From NCBI RefSeq assembly GCF_900461555.1, contig NZ_UGOX01000001.1, positions 1,005,501 through 1,069,500 on the forward strand: a DNA stretch of 64,000 bases, in the 5' to 3' direction. A model generated the notes under the pieces. That model was given only the letters and a program-made list of their open reading frames with translations. It had not been told where the DNA came from and made no database searches. A program made the position numbers and the translations under genes. How positions within the stretch are numbered: position 1 is the first letter of the stretch; each line of letters begins with the position of its first letter. The stretch is from Legionella quinlivanii (GTDB lineage: Bacteria > Pseudomonadota > Gammaproteobacteria > Legionellales > Legionellaceae). Below, piece after piece: positions 7,777 to 16,940 of this stretch.

Positions 7777-8802
7777 TTATTGGCTTAATTTTTTGGAACT
7801 ATCCTGAGATGCATTATAGTAATCTTCAATTTCTGTAATAAATTCGCCAAGTGCAACTTGCAGACGCTTGTCTTTAAGCGCTTTTAATTCATTGAGGCTG
7901 ATATCTATACCTTCCCCACCACTTAAAATCGCAATGGCTTTATTGGCGGCGCTAATTTTGATATTTGCATTCGCATGATCTCGCTTAAAAAAGCTAGCCC
8001 ATTTTCCATGAAAATCGCTTTTCTGTTGCTGTTGTTCCAAGTCTCTATTAATTTTATATTGTTTAAGATTTTGAATGGTGTCTAATCGGTGAACAAGATT
8101 GACTGTATTGGCTTTCTCATTTTCAGGAACAGAAAAATGTTGTTTATAAGTATCAAAGGGTACGATATAGGAAGGTAATACTAATTGGCAATTTGGTCTT
8201 ATCGATAAGTTTTGTTCTCTGAGAATCTCCTTGAAGTTCTCAGGTCGATCATCGAAGTAGTCGATTTCAATTTGTTCATCGGTGTCTAGTAATACTGAAA
8301 GACCTTCAACCAAATGTTTATACTGGTCTGTTTTTCCTTCTGGATAGTAGGAGCTAGGGGAAACATTTAGATCATCTGGAATATTTAAGGCCTGCTTTAT
8401 TATTGAGCATTCTTCTCTCACTTCATCATTAAAACCAGCCATATTAAACTCGATATCATTTTTGCGTAGATCGTCAGCAAGGCGAGTTTCAAAATCAGCC
8501 AGAACGTTATTATAGTATTCGGTAGGATTTCCAAAATACAGGTCAACCGAGGTCGAAACTAATACTTTCTTTCCCAGATATTCAGTTAGCTGCTTCACAG
8601 CATCGCAAGTACTATCAATATCATGCCCAGGCACTGGATTAAGAATATGGGCTGGCAACTGAGTAATTTGCAAGAATCGACTGCGTTGAGTGAATAGAAT
8701 AATTTGATCGTGATTTTTTAATCTTTCGGCCAACGCCTTGTTAAGTTTACCATTCTGAACGAGGCAACCATCAATATCCACTAAAGCCACTTTTTTAGTC
8801 AT
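7777..8802 (-). CDS. HAD-like protein, possible Dot/Icm effector
   Basis: A 341-residue soluble protein. The N-terminal MTKKVALVDIDGCLVQNG contains the HAD motif I (DxDG), and LFTQRS could be motif II. An acidic FDDRPENF around residue 200 is a plausible motif IV, so residues 1-215 look like a HAD phosphatase-type fold. The last 100 residues (KWASFFKR...ISLNELKALKDKRLQ...) are a separate helical domain I cannot name. The polar C-terminus with an acidic cluster (ITEIEDYY, then SQDSSKKLSQ) resembles Dot/Icm signals. The start at 8802 has AGAGG 5 nt upstream; an in-frame start at 8817 lacks a site. No enzymatic substrate can be inferred. Confidence 0.55.
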   Translation of the reverse strand: MTKKVALVDIDGCLVQNGKLNKALAERLKNHDQIILFTQRSRFLQITQLPAHILNPVPGHDIDSTCDAVKQLTEYLGKKVLVSTSVDLYFGNPTEYYNNVLADFETRLADDLRKNDIEFNMAGFNDEVREECSIIKQALNIPDDLNVSPSSYYPEGKTDQYKHLVEGLSVLLDTDEQIEIDYFDDRPENFKEILREQNLSIRPNCQLVLPSYIVPFDTYKQHFSVPENEKANTVNLVHRLDTIQNLKQYKINRDLEQQQQKSDFHGKWASFFKRDHANANIKISAANKAIAILSGGEGIDISLNELKALKDKRLQVALGEFITEIEDYYNASQDSSKKLSQ

Positions 8803-8908
8803 ATATCCTCTCAACATTGGCTACTAATAATTATTCTAATACTTAATTATTAAGGATTTATGATAGGATTCTTAAGAGAAAATTAACAACCGGTATTTCC
8901 CTATGAGT

Positions 8909-8940
8909 CTTCTGGATCCCTTCGGAGAGGGACGTAGAAG
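8909..8940. terminator. Imperfect hairpin between dgt and the HAD-like gene
   Basis: CTTCT (8909-8913) pairs with AGAAG (8936-8940), with an inner CCCT/AGGG match. There is no T-run on the minus strand immediately after it, so it may be a processing or weak termination structure after dgt. Confidence 0.3.
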
Positions 8941-8961
8941 CAAGGAGTGTTTTTTCTAATC

Positions 8962-10284
8962 CTAAAGCCGTTCAAAGATTGTACGCGTATTAAATCCGAA
9001 TAAGCGCTCATGCATGCGGTAGGCGTATTCATCCGTCATATTGGCAATATAGTCACAGACTACACGCATCGCTTCATCGTCTGAAGAGGCTTCGTTGTAA
9101 AGCTGTCGATTTTTGGTGTCTAGTAAACTGGTCGGATTTGAGCTGATGGCCTCAAACAGCCGAAGAACTACCGTTTGCCCGCCATACTCAAAGGTTCTGG
9201 CTTCCTGAGAATCAATGACGTGCTGGTAAACGCAATTTTTCAGATAGTCAAGCAAACGGCCGGCTTCAGGTAACAGATTAATATTATATTTTAATAAAGG
9301 GTTTTCAAAATTGGCGTCAGTGGTTTCAATCTGAGTGGCTGTAATCAGATAGTTAACCATTTCACCGATGGCCTGCTTGCGCTCGAAAAGCTGGCTTGAG
9401 AATAAATGGTTAAGCAGGGCATTGCGCTGCTGTCCAAGTGGCGTGCCGTCCACCAGGTTATGAAAACCGGGACAATCGATTTTGTCACGCGTGATCAGGC
9501 GCAAGTGAATTGCATCCTCCAGATCATGTACTCCATATCCGATATCATCAGCGACATCCATGATGGAACAATCAAAGCTATGAAAGGCGGATCTTCCATG
9601 TTCGTTTTGTGCTGGAGGTTTACGAAGCGATTGAAAAAGTGATCGATCGCCTTCGCTAAATGGCGCCAGTAACCAGTCGACTTCTGCCTGCTCACAGTTA
9701 AAATAAGCCTTGGGAGGGAGCCAGTCATTGATTCGAATCGTTTTATGCAGGGTGTTAACAGCTTCGAGTTTTCCAAGGGCAATCACTCTGCTTCTGGGAA
9801 CTGGGTACTTCAGAATCCCTAGTAAAGTGCGCCGCGTTAAATCAAGTCCGTAGGCGCCATAGCTGTTTTCCAGTTTGGTTAAAAGCCGCAGTGTCTGGCC
9901 ATTACCCTCAAAACCGCCATGTTCACGCATCATATAATTTAATGCGACCTCACCTCCATGACCGAAAGGAGGGTGGCCGATATCATGTAATAAACAGATG
10001 CTGCTGATTAAATCTTCACTGGGAAGTAAACCTGAGAGAATACTCTCCTGATGATTCACAATAAGATTTCGTGCGATGCTTCTGCCAATGGACGCCACTT
10101 CAAGTGAATGGGTGAGCCGAGTGCGATGGAAATCGCCTTCATCAGTTCCCAGAATCTGTGTTTTTCGCTGTAAACGTCGAAAAGCGGGGCAATGAATGAC
10201 ACGCGTTTGGTCGCGTTCATAGGGGCTGCGATGATCCTGAACGCCGCGTTGGTGATTTAGGCCAGAGCGTCTATGAGTCCACAT
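8962..10284 (-). CDS. dgt: Deoxyguanosinetriphosphate triphosphohydrolase-like protein
   Basis: A 440-residue HD-domain hydrolase that releases tripolyphosphate from dNTPs. The metal-binding residues are visible: H59 in RTRLTHSLEVA, H100-D101 in LLHDIGHPPFGHGGE, and a later Asp in MDVADDIGYGVHDLEDAI. The early block HCPAFRRLQRKTQ is also typical of the family. The length fits the shorter Dgt-like (type 2) proteins rather than the 505-residue E. coli Dgt. It helps balance dNTP pools in the cytosol. It is a single minus-strand gene, divergent from the SPOR lipoprotein gene, with a 124-bp shared promoter region. Confidence 0.92.
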   Translation of the reverse strand: MWTHRRSGLNHQRGVQDHRSPYERDQTRVIHCPAFRRLQRKTQILGTDEGDFHRTRLTHSLEVASIGRSIARNLIVNHQESILSGLLPSEDLISSICLLHDIGHPPFGHGGEVALNYMMREHGGFEGNGQTLRLLTKLENSYGAYGLDLTRRTLLGILKYPVPRSRVIALGKLEAVNTLHKTIRINDWLPPKAYFNCEQAEVDWLLAPFSEGDRSLFQSLRKPPAQNEHGRSAFHSFDCSIMDVADDIGYGVHDLEDAIHLRLITRDKIDCPGFHNLVDGTPLGQQRNALLNHLFSSQLFERKQAIGEMVNYLITATQIETTDANFENPLLKYNINLLPEAGRLLDYLKNCVYQHVIDSQEARTFEYGGQTVVLRLFEAISSNPTSLLDTKNRQLYNEASSDDEAMRVVCDYIANMTDEYAYRMHERLFGFNTRTIFERL

Positions 10285-10408
10285 GGGTAATAACCTCGAT
10301 ACTAATAGGGGTATTATTTCATCATGGTATCAGAAATAACTAAAGTTTTTTTTAAAACTGCAGCTAACAAGGGTATGAAACTCCAATAAGAATAAAAAAG
10401 GAGCCTGC

Positions 10409-10945
10409 ATGAATACCTTGAAAATAGCTGCAATAGCGATAGTGGTAGTCCATTTGTCTTCTTGTGCAACGAGTCCTAGTACCAGCTATTCCACTTATGA
10501 AACGTATACCTACGACAATATGCAATACTACGGGCACGGGGTGGGGTCGGTTGATTATGGCAATTACGGCAATAATCAGGGTTATTATCCACCAAGCCAG
10601 GCTACCGTTCCAGATTCTTATTATACTGGAGGCAATAACCGGCCTGTGTCTCATAAAGATCAGGATAGAAACTGGGTTAATAATCAAAATCCCCAAGGTT
10701 ACACTATAGAAATTGCTGATGGTGAAAAAGCCTCTCAGGTGGCTGGTAAATTATATAAGACACCTAAAAACGATCGGACTGCTCAAATTAAATACTATCG
10801 AGATGGAAAAACTTACTACAAAGGGGTTTATGGAACCTATAATACCCAGGAAGAAGCCGAGAAAGCTTTGAATGCTCTGCCTGAGAGTGTAAAGCAAGGG
10901 GCGGGGGTCAGGAACTGGGGAAGTGTTCAGGGAGCAGCAGAATAG
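10409..10945 (+). CDS. SPOR-domain lipoprotein
   Basis: A 178-residue outer-membrane lipoprotein. The signal peptide ends in lipobox LSSC (Cys19). A Tyr/Gly/Asn-rich flexible linker covers about 20-95 (many YxxY and GNY units). A C-terminal SPOR domain follows at about 97-172 (YTIEIADGEKASQVAGKL...YKGVYGTYNTQEEAEKAL). SPOR domains bind denuded septal peptidoglycan, so a role at the division site or in glycan handling is likely. AAAAGGAG at 6-8 nt gives a strong ribosome-binding site. It is monocistronic, followed directly by a palindromic repeat that probably terminates both this gene and the convergent lsp genes. Confidence 0.82.
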   Translation: MNTLKIAAIAIVVVHLSSCATSPSTSYSTYETYTYDNMQYYGHGVGSVDYGNYGNNQGYYPPSQATVPDSYYTGGNNRPVSHKDQDRNWVNNQNPQGYTIEIADGEKASQVAGKLYKTPKNDRTAQIKYYRDGKTYYKGVYGTYNTQEEAEKALNALPESVKQGAGVRNWGSVQGAAE

Positions 10946-10954
10946 AGAAAAATC

Positions 10955-10978
10955 CCCTCTCCCAAGTTTGGGAGAGGG
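10955..10978. repeat. CCCTCTCCC-family palindrome, locus 1 (bidirectional terminator-like)
   Basis: CCCTCTCCCAA (10955-10965) is perfectly complementary to 10968-10978 across a 2-nt loop. It lies between the convergent ends of the SPOR lipoprotein and lspM. Related palindromes occur near 48976, 49121 and 59544. Confidence 0.7.
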
Positions 10979-11012
10979 TGAGGGTTGATCTGCAAGGGAA
11001 ATTCCTACCCGC

Positions 11013-11483
11013 TTATTTTGCCGAAAGAGTGATCGTCAGCTTCACCACGCCTGCCGTCTCTGTTTTATCCATCGAAAGTTGCTTTAAGATGACCGCATAA
11101 TCGGTATTCAATTGCCATAGCCATTGTAAAAATTGTGTGTAAGGCACTTTTTCATAACTAATCTGTATATCCCCGGGACCTGTTTGCTGCAGTTGATAAG
11201 CGAATGTTTTGAAAGGAGTATTACTTAATTGCGTTGAGATGATCGACAATAATCGCCCGTTATTAATCATTTCCGGTTCTTTCCTGTTAAGAGGACGCTG
11301 ATTAATTTGCTTCATCCAGACAAGTGTTTTTTGTTTATCCTGTAATTGATTGGTTTTACTGACTACAGCGGTATTTAGCGGGGAGTAAATCAGTAAATAA
11401 AAGAGATACGCAATGGTGAACATAAGACCAATACTTAGAGTCAGACGATCCCGTTCACTTAAATTTTGCCAGAAATTCATCAT
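11013..11483 (-). CDS. lspM: Type II secretion system protein M
   Basis: A 156-residue inner-membrane protein with a short cytoplasmic N-terminus (MMNFWQNLSERDRL), one membrane helix (about residues 15-33, LSIGLMFTIAYLFYLLIYS) and a periplasmic ferredoxin-like domain, the layout of GspM. It partners GspL in the assembly platform of the type II secretion machine. Its start overlaps the lspL stop by ATGA, so the two are translationally coupled. In Legionella the lsp genes are dispersed and lspLM form a separate pair, which agrees with this arrangement. Sequence conservation in GspM is low, so the call rests on topology and partner. Confidence 0.82.
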   Translation of the reverse strand: MMNFWQNLSERDRLTLSIGLMFTIAYLFYLLIYSPLNTAVVSKTNQLQDKQKTLVWMKQINQRPLNRKEPEMINNGRLLSIISTQLSNTPFKTFAYQLQQTGPGDIQISYEKVPYTQFLQWLWQLNTDYAVILKQLSMDKTETAGVVKLTITLSAK

Positions 11484-12631
11484 AAGCTAAGCTCCAGGGT
11501 ACTGGCGACTTGCTGCTCTCTGGTTGATGCCTGCGTTTGCTTTACCTTGACATTCAGTTTTTGTAACTGATTCTCTACCTTTTCAACGCTTGCGAAATCC
11601 TTACCAATCACAGTCACCTGCAAAATATGATTCTGATAACGGAGTTGTTCAACAGCCACATCGGTTGAATCAAGTGTTTTCGAGAGCTGATTTAGCAAAA
11701 CCCAGAAGGGATTCTCGCTGTCATTCCCTTTAGTTTTTAACAATTGCTCAATACGAAATCTCGGGCTAATAACTTGTTGCGCCTGAGGGAAAAACTGCTT
11801 ATAAATGACTGCAATTTGCTTGTCTGTTTCTTCTATTTGCTGATTGAGGCGATAATTTTGCCATATTGTGCCAGAAAGATTGCTAAACAACCACAAGACG
11901 GCCATCGCAACTGCCGCGGCTATCCAGCGTTTCTTTCCCTTAGTTTCGCTGCTTGCCAGAAATTGACCCTGTGCCATATTCATAGGATGACCAACCAGAA
12001 GACGTTTTGCCAGCCAGAGATATAAATTCTCTTCATGAATTATTTGGGCCACTAAATGCTCAGGAAGGGCCATGCTTTCCTTAAAAAGGAATAGTCGATG
12101 TTCCGGGCTTGCTTTTTTCAGGAATAAATCAGTAAGCGGCGGGTTTAACACTCCGCAGAAGGTCTCATCATGAATAATCAAACTATCTTCTGCGACACAA
12201 ATCTCTTTATTCTCGAGAGCGAACCAATCGACAGTGAGAATATCCAGGTGAATGTCATTGTCTTTGAGGAGTAGAAGCAGTTGCTGCAAAAACTCTTTTT
12301 TGCAGGCTGCGATAAGATATTGGCCCTGTTGGTAATATTGGCGATTAAACGCGAAATGAAGTTCATCCACATTTTCTGCGAACTTGTCTTCAAGCGCGTA
12401 GGGGATAGCAATACGGGCTTTTTTTTCTCCCAGCCAGGGCAGTTCAAGGCGGTGGAAGGCAAAGTGTTCGCCAGAAACCACAATGCAGGTACGATTATTG
12501 GTTTGAATCTGCCTGAGTTCTTCAGCCTTTCGTTTTGCTAAAGGCTGAACAACCTGTTGGTTCTGATCCAGGCTTACTGATAAGAAGCTGTCGTCAGTCA
12601 GAGACTTGATAAAAACAAAACAGGTTGCCAA
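11480..12631 (-). CDS. lspL: Type II secretion system protein L
   Basis: A 383-residue bitopic protein. The cytoplasmic actin-like domain (about 1-230) binds the GspE ATPase. A single membrane helix near 234-252 (WIAAAVAMAVLWLFSNLSG) leads to a periplasmic domain with a coiled-coil start (NQQIEETDKQIAVIYKQF) and a ferredoxin-like end. This is the standard GspL layout. Translation probably starts at TTG (12631) because AGAAGGA lies about 8 nt upstream. It follows mltB by 26 bp and overlaps lspM by 4 bp, giving an mltB-lspL-lspM transcript. It links cytoplasmic ATP hydrolysis to the pseudopilus in secretion of exoenzymes. Confidence 0.87.
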   Translation of the reverse strand: MATCFVFIKSLTDDSFLSVSLDQNQQVVQPLAKRKAEELRQIQTNNRTCIVVSGEHFAFHRLELPWLGEKKARIAIPYALEDKFAENVDELHFAFNRQYYQQGQYLIAACKKEFLQQLLLLLKDNDIHLDILTVDWFALENKEICVAEDSLIIHDETFCGVLNPPLTDLFLKKASPEHRLFLFKESMALPEHLVAQIIHEENLYLWLAKRLLVGHPMNMAQGQFLASSETKGKKRWIAAAVAMAVLWLFSNLSGTIWQNYRLNQQIEETDKQIAVIYKQFFPQAQQVISPRFRIEQLLKTKGNDSENPFWVLLNQLSKTLDSTDVAVEQLRYQNHILQVTVIGKDFASVEKVENQLQKLNVKVKQTQASTREQQVASTLELSL

Positions 12632-12657
12632 ATGTAAATCCTTCTACTCAATTAGCT

Positions 12658-13677
12658 TTAGGCGTAGGCATATTGTTTGGTAACATTTGCCTCAGCCCAC
12701 TGATTTTTCAATTGCTGTGCTAACAAATAAACGGCCAGTGCATACTGCGGGCTACTATTATAGCGGGTTATCACATAAAAGTTAGGATAAGCTAACCAGT
12801 ATTCCGGACCTTCCTGGGTAGTCAGCTCGATAAGGCCTGCTTTTTTCGGTACATGGAATGAAGCGGTTACCGGCTTAATTCCCGCCGCCCGTAATTGACT
12901 GGTTTTGTATACAGCTGTTTTATAAGAGGTATTAATACGTTTGTAGGCTGAACCGGTAATTTGGGCCGGCTGAGCGATTCCCTGATTAAAAGTCCATCCG
13001 TGTTTGTGAAAATAATTGGCAACACTGGCAATTACAGCATCATCATCATTCATCAGATCTTTTTTGGGATTGCCAGTGAAGTCTGCGGCGTAATAACGGT
13101 AGCTGCTGGGCATAAACTGCGGTTTACCCATCGCACCGGCATAAGAGCCCATGTATTGAGTAGGGGAAACGTGGTGTTCACGGCAAAGCAGCAGATATTC
13201 GCCAAGCTCTTTGGTAAAAAACTCAGAGCGTTTTGGATAATCAAAGGCTAAGGTTGATAGTGCATCGAGAACGCGGTAATTGCCCTGGTTTTTACCGTAT
13301 AAAGTCTCAATACCGATGATTGCAACGATAATATTGGCCGGCACATGATATTTTGCCTCAGCCTTATTCAAGGCTTTCTGGTTTTTTCTCCAGAAATCAA
13401 TACCGCCTTCAACACGCTGGGGCGTTAAGAATAATTGTTTATACACATCCCAGGTTTTCTTCTCATATGGTTTTTCCATTGATTCGATAATCTGAGGTTG
13501 CAGTTTGACATCGCTCATTACCGCGAGTAGTTCAATTTTGTCAAAATTGTGTTTTTTTACCATCGTATCAATAAACGCTTTGACGTCTTTTCTTTGGGTG
13601 AAACTGGCGTCGGCGAGACCAAAAGAAGAATAAAAAATGGTGAAGAAAGCAAAACCAATTGCAATGAGTCGTCGCAT
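12658..13677 (-). CDS. mltB: Membrane-bound lytic murein transglycosylase B
   Basis: A 339-residue exported enzyme that cleaves the MurNAc-GlcNAc bond of peptidoglycan with formation of 1,6-anhydroMurNAc. The catalytic Glu lies in VAIIGIETLYGKNQG. The MltB signatures SYAGAMGKPQFMPSSY and NYFHKHGW are also present. The start is set at 13677 (MRRLIAIGFAFF), which gives a signal peptide cleaved after SFGLA, with AGGA about 8 nt upstream; the open frame extends 41 codons further without support. There is no lipobox, so it is probably a soluble periplasmic form. It is first in the operon with lspL and lspM, which may couple wall remodelling to insertion of the secretion machine. Confidence 0.9.
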   Translation of the reverse strand: MRRLIAIGFAFFTIFYSSFGLADASFTQRKDVKAFIDTMVKKHNFDKIELLAVMSDVKLQPQIIESMEKPYEKKTWDVYKQLFLTPQRVEGGIDFWRKNQKALNKAEAKYHVPANIIVAIIGIETLYGKNQGNYRVLDALSTLAFDYPKRSEFFTKELGEYLLLCREHHVSPTQYMGSYAGAMGKPQFMPSSYRYYAADFTGNPKKDLMNDDDAVIASVANYFHKHGWTFNQGIAQPAQITGSAYKRINTSYKTAVYKTSQLRAAGIKPVTASFHVPKKAGLIELTTQEGPEYWLAYPNFYVITRYNSSPQYALAVYLLAQQLKNQWAEANVTKQYAYA

Positions 13678-13869
13678 CGGATGTCCTGTCGGTTGAACAA
13701 AATGACCCATTGTAGTCAAGTAAACGGCTATTGTGAAGAGGACTGGTGCGGTTATCTGAGGTACTTGCCAGACTTCGGTATGATAGTTTTTACAGGTCAT
13801 TACATTAAAAGCTTTCTGCTCAGTGATTATTAAGCTAGAATAAGCGCTTTTAGCAACAGGTTTTTAGAG

Positions 13870-15675
13870 TTGAGCGACCTATCCCGAATTCGTAATTTCT
13901 CAATTATTGCCCATATCGATCATGGTAAATCAACCCTTGCTGATCGATTTATTCAAATTTGCGGCGGACTTAGCGACCGTGAAATGGCAGAACAAGTGCT
14001 TGACTCGATGGATATCGAGCGTGAGCGCGGCATTACTATCAAGGCGCAGAGTGTGTCGCTGAATTACAAGGCGCGCGACGGCAAAACCTATCTGCTCAAC
14101 TTCATTGACACGCCGGGCCATGTCGACTTCAGTTATGAGGTATCACGATCACTGGCCGCCTGTGAAGGCGCGATCCTGGTGGTCGACGCAGCACAGGGGG
14201 TTGAGGCTCAGACGGTTGCCGTCTGTTATACCGCTATTGATCAGGAACTCGAAGTTTTGCCGGTTTTGAATAAAATAGACTTGCCTCAGGCTGAGCCGGA
14301 ACGTGTTATTGCAGAAATTGAAGATATTATTGGTCTGGAAGCTCATCATGCCATTCATGCCAGTGCCAAAAGCGGCCTGGGCGTGGAAGAGGTTCTGGAA
14401 GCGCTTGTCAATCATATACCGCCTCCCACTGGCGAGATCGATGCACCTCTGCAAGCCTTGATCATTGACTCCTGGTTTGACAGTTATCTTGGTGTGGTAT
14501 CTTTGGTGCGAATCGTCAATGGAAGCTTACGCAAGGGCGATAAGCTGAAAATTATGTCAACCGGGCGCAGCTATGAAGTAGATCAGGTAGGTATTTTCAC
14601 ACCTAAACGCACCAAGGTGGATGTGCTGCAGGCTGGTGAGGTAGGTTACGTAGTCGCTGGAATTAAAGAAATTCAAGGCGCACCTGTAGGGGATACCTTA
14701 ACTTTGGAAAAGAATGCGGCGATAGAACCTTTGCCTGGGTTCCAGCGCGTGAAGCCGCAGGTTTATGCCGGGCTTTTTCCGATCAGCGCCGATGATTTTG
14801 AGGCCTTTCGCGAAGCACTTGCCAAGCTGAGTCTGAATGATGCCTCCCTCTTTTATGAACCTGAGTCCTCTGAAGCGCTTGGCTTTGGATTTCGTTGTGG
14901 GTTCCTTGGCATGCTTCATATGGAGATTATTCAGGAGCGTCTGGAGCGTGAATATAATCTTGATTTAATTTCAACAGCCCCGACCGTGGTTTATAAAGTA
15001 GAAACGACCAAGGGTGAAACGGTGATGATTGATAATCCATCCCAGTTGCCAGCTTCTCCCCAGGTCAAGCAAATGTATGAACCCATCGTCAGAGCAAATA
15101 TTCTGGTCCCTCAGGATTATCTGGGGCAGGTGATAACGCTTTGTGTCGAACGTCGCGGTGTTCAGGTTACTATGATGTATAGCGGGCGTCAGGTTTCGGT
15201 AACTTATGACATACCGATGAGTGAAGTAGTTTCCGACTTTTTTGACCGCTTGAAATCCGTTAGCCGTGGTTATGCTTCGCTGGATTACAATTTTCTCAGA
15301 TTCGAGCCGGCCGACCTCGTTAAGATGGATGTCATGATTAATGGCGAGCGGGTGGATGCCCTGGCCGTTATTGTGCATCGCAGTGCTGCTTACAGCCGAG
15401 GAAAAGCCCTGGCTGAAAAAATGCGGGAGTTGATTCCAAGACAAATGTTTGATGTGGCAATTCAGGCTGCTCTGGGTAATCATATTATTGCCCGCCAGAC
15501 AGTCAAGGCTTTGAGAAAGAATGTGACTGCTAAATGTTATGGTGGGGACGTGTCTCGTAAGCGCAAACTGCTGGAAAAGCAAAAGGCAGGTAAAAAGCGT
15601 ATGAAACAGGTCGGTCATGTGGAAATTCCCCAGGAAGCATTCATGGCAGTATTTCAAACGGACAGGAAAAAATAA
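13870..15675 (+). CDS. lepA: Elongation factor 4 (LepA)
   Basis: A 601-residue translational GTPase, close to the usual 599. GTP-binding motifs are HIDHGKST (G1), DTPGHVDF (G3) and NKIDLP (G4). EF-G-like domains II, III and V follow, then the LepA-specific C-terminal domain (residues 485-590, [34 protein letters not shown]). It acts on stalled or mis-translocated ribosomes and in initiation. The start is TTG (13870), giving [19 protein letters not shown] in line with the family. It heads the lepA-lepB-DUF4845-rnc operon, a classic gammaproteobacterial order. Confidence 0.97.
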   Translation: MSDLSRIRNFSIIAHIDHGKSTLADRFIQICGGLSDREMAEQVLDSMDIERERGITIKAQSVSLNYKARDGKTYLLNFIDTPGHVDFSYEVSRSLAACEGAILVVDAAQGVEAQTVAVCYTAIDQELEVLPVLNKIDLPQAEPERVIAEIEDIIGLEAHHAIHASAKSGLGVEEVLEALVNHIPPPTGEIDAPLQALIIDSWFDSYLGVVSLVRIVNGSLRKGDKLKIMSTGRSYEVDQVGIFTPKRTKVDVLQAGEVGYVVAGIKEIQGAPVGDTLTLEKNAAIEPLPGFQRVKPQVYAGLFPISADDFEAFREALAKLSLNDASLFYEPESSEALGFGFRCGFLGMLHMEIIQERLEREYNLDLISTAPTVVYKVETTKGETVMIDNPSQLPASPQVKQMYEPIVRANILVPQDYLGQVITLCVERRGVQVTMMYSGRQVSVTYDIPMSEVVSDFFDRLKSVSRGYASLDYNFLRFEPADLVKMDVMINGERVDALAVIVHRSAAYSRGKALAEKMRELIPRQMFDVAIQAALGNHIIARQTVKALRKNVTAKCYGGDVSRKRKLLEKQKAGKKRMKQVGHVEIPQEAFMAVFQTDRKK

Positions 15676-15710
15676 TTCCTTAAATGTAGCTATCTCGCAG
15701 GAACTGAACT

Positions 15711-16466
15711 ATGAATTTTGCATTGTTGCTGGTTGTACTTTCTCTCATCAGTGGCTTGATTTATTTGCTGGATATTTTGTTTTGGCAAAAAAAACGCTCG
15801 GCGGGAGAAAAGCCCAATAAGATAATTGAGTATTCACGCTCTTTTTTTCCTGTTTTTTTTATTGTTCTGTTACTGCGCTCATTTTTAGTCGAGCCATTTC
15901 GCATTCCCTCCGGTTCCTTGGAGCCCACATTGCTGGTGGGCGACTTTCTTGCCGTTAACAAGTTTGCTTATGGACTTCGCATACCTGTGTGGGAAAAGAA
16001 AGTCATTCCTGTTTCAAATCCGAAAACCGGTGAAATTGCGGTTTTTCGCTGGCCTCCCAATCCTGGCTTTGACTACATCAAGCGTGTGATTGGTGTTCCG
16101 GGCGATACAATTAGCTACCATAACAAAGTGTTAACGATTAACGGCAAGCTAATGAAGCAGTCCTTTGTCGAATATACTACCGATGAGAGTTCTGGAAAGG
16201 CTGTAGCGAAATACCAGGAAAACTTAAACGGTGTAAATCACGATATATTTATTCGCCCTGATGTGGCGGCAACTGATTTTGAAGTGACCGTTCCCGCAGG
16301 ACAATATTTTATGATGGGCGACAATCGGGACGATAGTGCTGATAGTCGTTTCTGGGGGTTTGTGTCTGATGAGTATTTGCGTGGCAAAGCCTTTTTGGTG
16401 TGGATGAGCTGGAATGGCAAAACAGACAGTTTGCGGTGGTCTAAAATAGGACGGTTTGTCAATTAG
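15711..16466 (+). CDS. lepB: Signal peptidase I
   Basis: A 251-residue inner-membrane protease that removes signal peptides. Two N-terminal membrane helices (about 3-22 and 45-62) precede the box RIPSGSLEPTLLVGD, with nucleophile Ser69, and the general base Lys124 in DYIKRVIGVPGD. GDNRDDSADSRFWGFV is box E. Leu70 replaces the usual Met after the catalytic Ser. It lies 35 bp after lepA in the same operon. Do not confuse this gene with the Legionella effector also named LepB. Confidence 0.96.
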   Translation: MNFALLLVVLSLISGLIYLLDILFWQKKRSAGEKPNKIIEYSRSFFPVFFIVLLLRSFLVEPFRIPSGSLEPTLLVGDFLAVNKFAYGLRIPVWEKKVIPVSNPKTGEIAVFRWPPNPGFDYIKRVIGVPGDTISYHNKVLTINGKLMKQSFVEYTTDESSGKAVAKYQENLNGVNHDIFIRPDVAATDFEVTVPAGQYFMMGDNRDDSADSRFWGFVSDEYLRGKAFLVWMSWNGKTDSLRWSKIGRFVN

Positions 16467-16553
16467 AATTATAATATGTAGGTGCTCCCGACTCATTGCC
16501 TTCGAACTGGAGCCCTTAATCCCATTAATAAGTTCCATGAATTAAGGATAGAT

Positions 16554-16940
16554 ATGCACAATCAGAAAGGAATGACGCTTATTGGTTTACTATTAACTGT
16601 TGTAATTATTGTGTTTCTGGGGATATTAGTGATGCGTGTGGTGCCAGTCTATATACAAAATTACGAAATAAAACGGTCACTGGCTTCATTAAATAATTTG
16701 GATCCCTCGCAATTTAGTTCAGATCCTATGGCCAATGTCAGTGTATTGAAAAGCAGACTTATTAATCAGCTGGATTTGGAAAGCATTGGATTTATCAAAC
16801 CAGAACAGATAAATATTACGCCGAGTGATGGGAATTATTTGGTTCGACTTAAATATACGGTTATCAAACCTTTAATTGCCAATGTCAGTTTAATGTTTGA
16901 TTTTGAAGAATCAGAAGAGGTAAAAGTTGGTCCGCATTGA
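16554..16940 (+). CDS. DUF4845 pilin-like membrane protein
   Basis: A 128-residue protein with a short N-terminus and one hydrophobic helix (GMTLIGLLLTVVIIVFLGILVMRV) that looks like a type IV prepilin helix, then a small periplasmic domain. This is the DUF4845 family, nearly always found between lepB and rnc. Its role is unknown. The ATG at 16554 has AAGGATAG just upstream, so the 24-codon upstream extension is rejected. It overlaps the rnc start by 14 bp. Confidence 0.8.
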   Translation: MHNQKGMTLIGLLLTVVIIVFLGILVMRVVPVYIQNYEIKRSLASLNNLDPSQFSSDPMANVSVLKSRLINQLDLESIGFIKPEQINITPSDGNYLVRLKYTVIKPLIANVSLMFDFEESEEVKVGPH

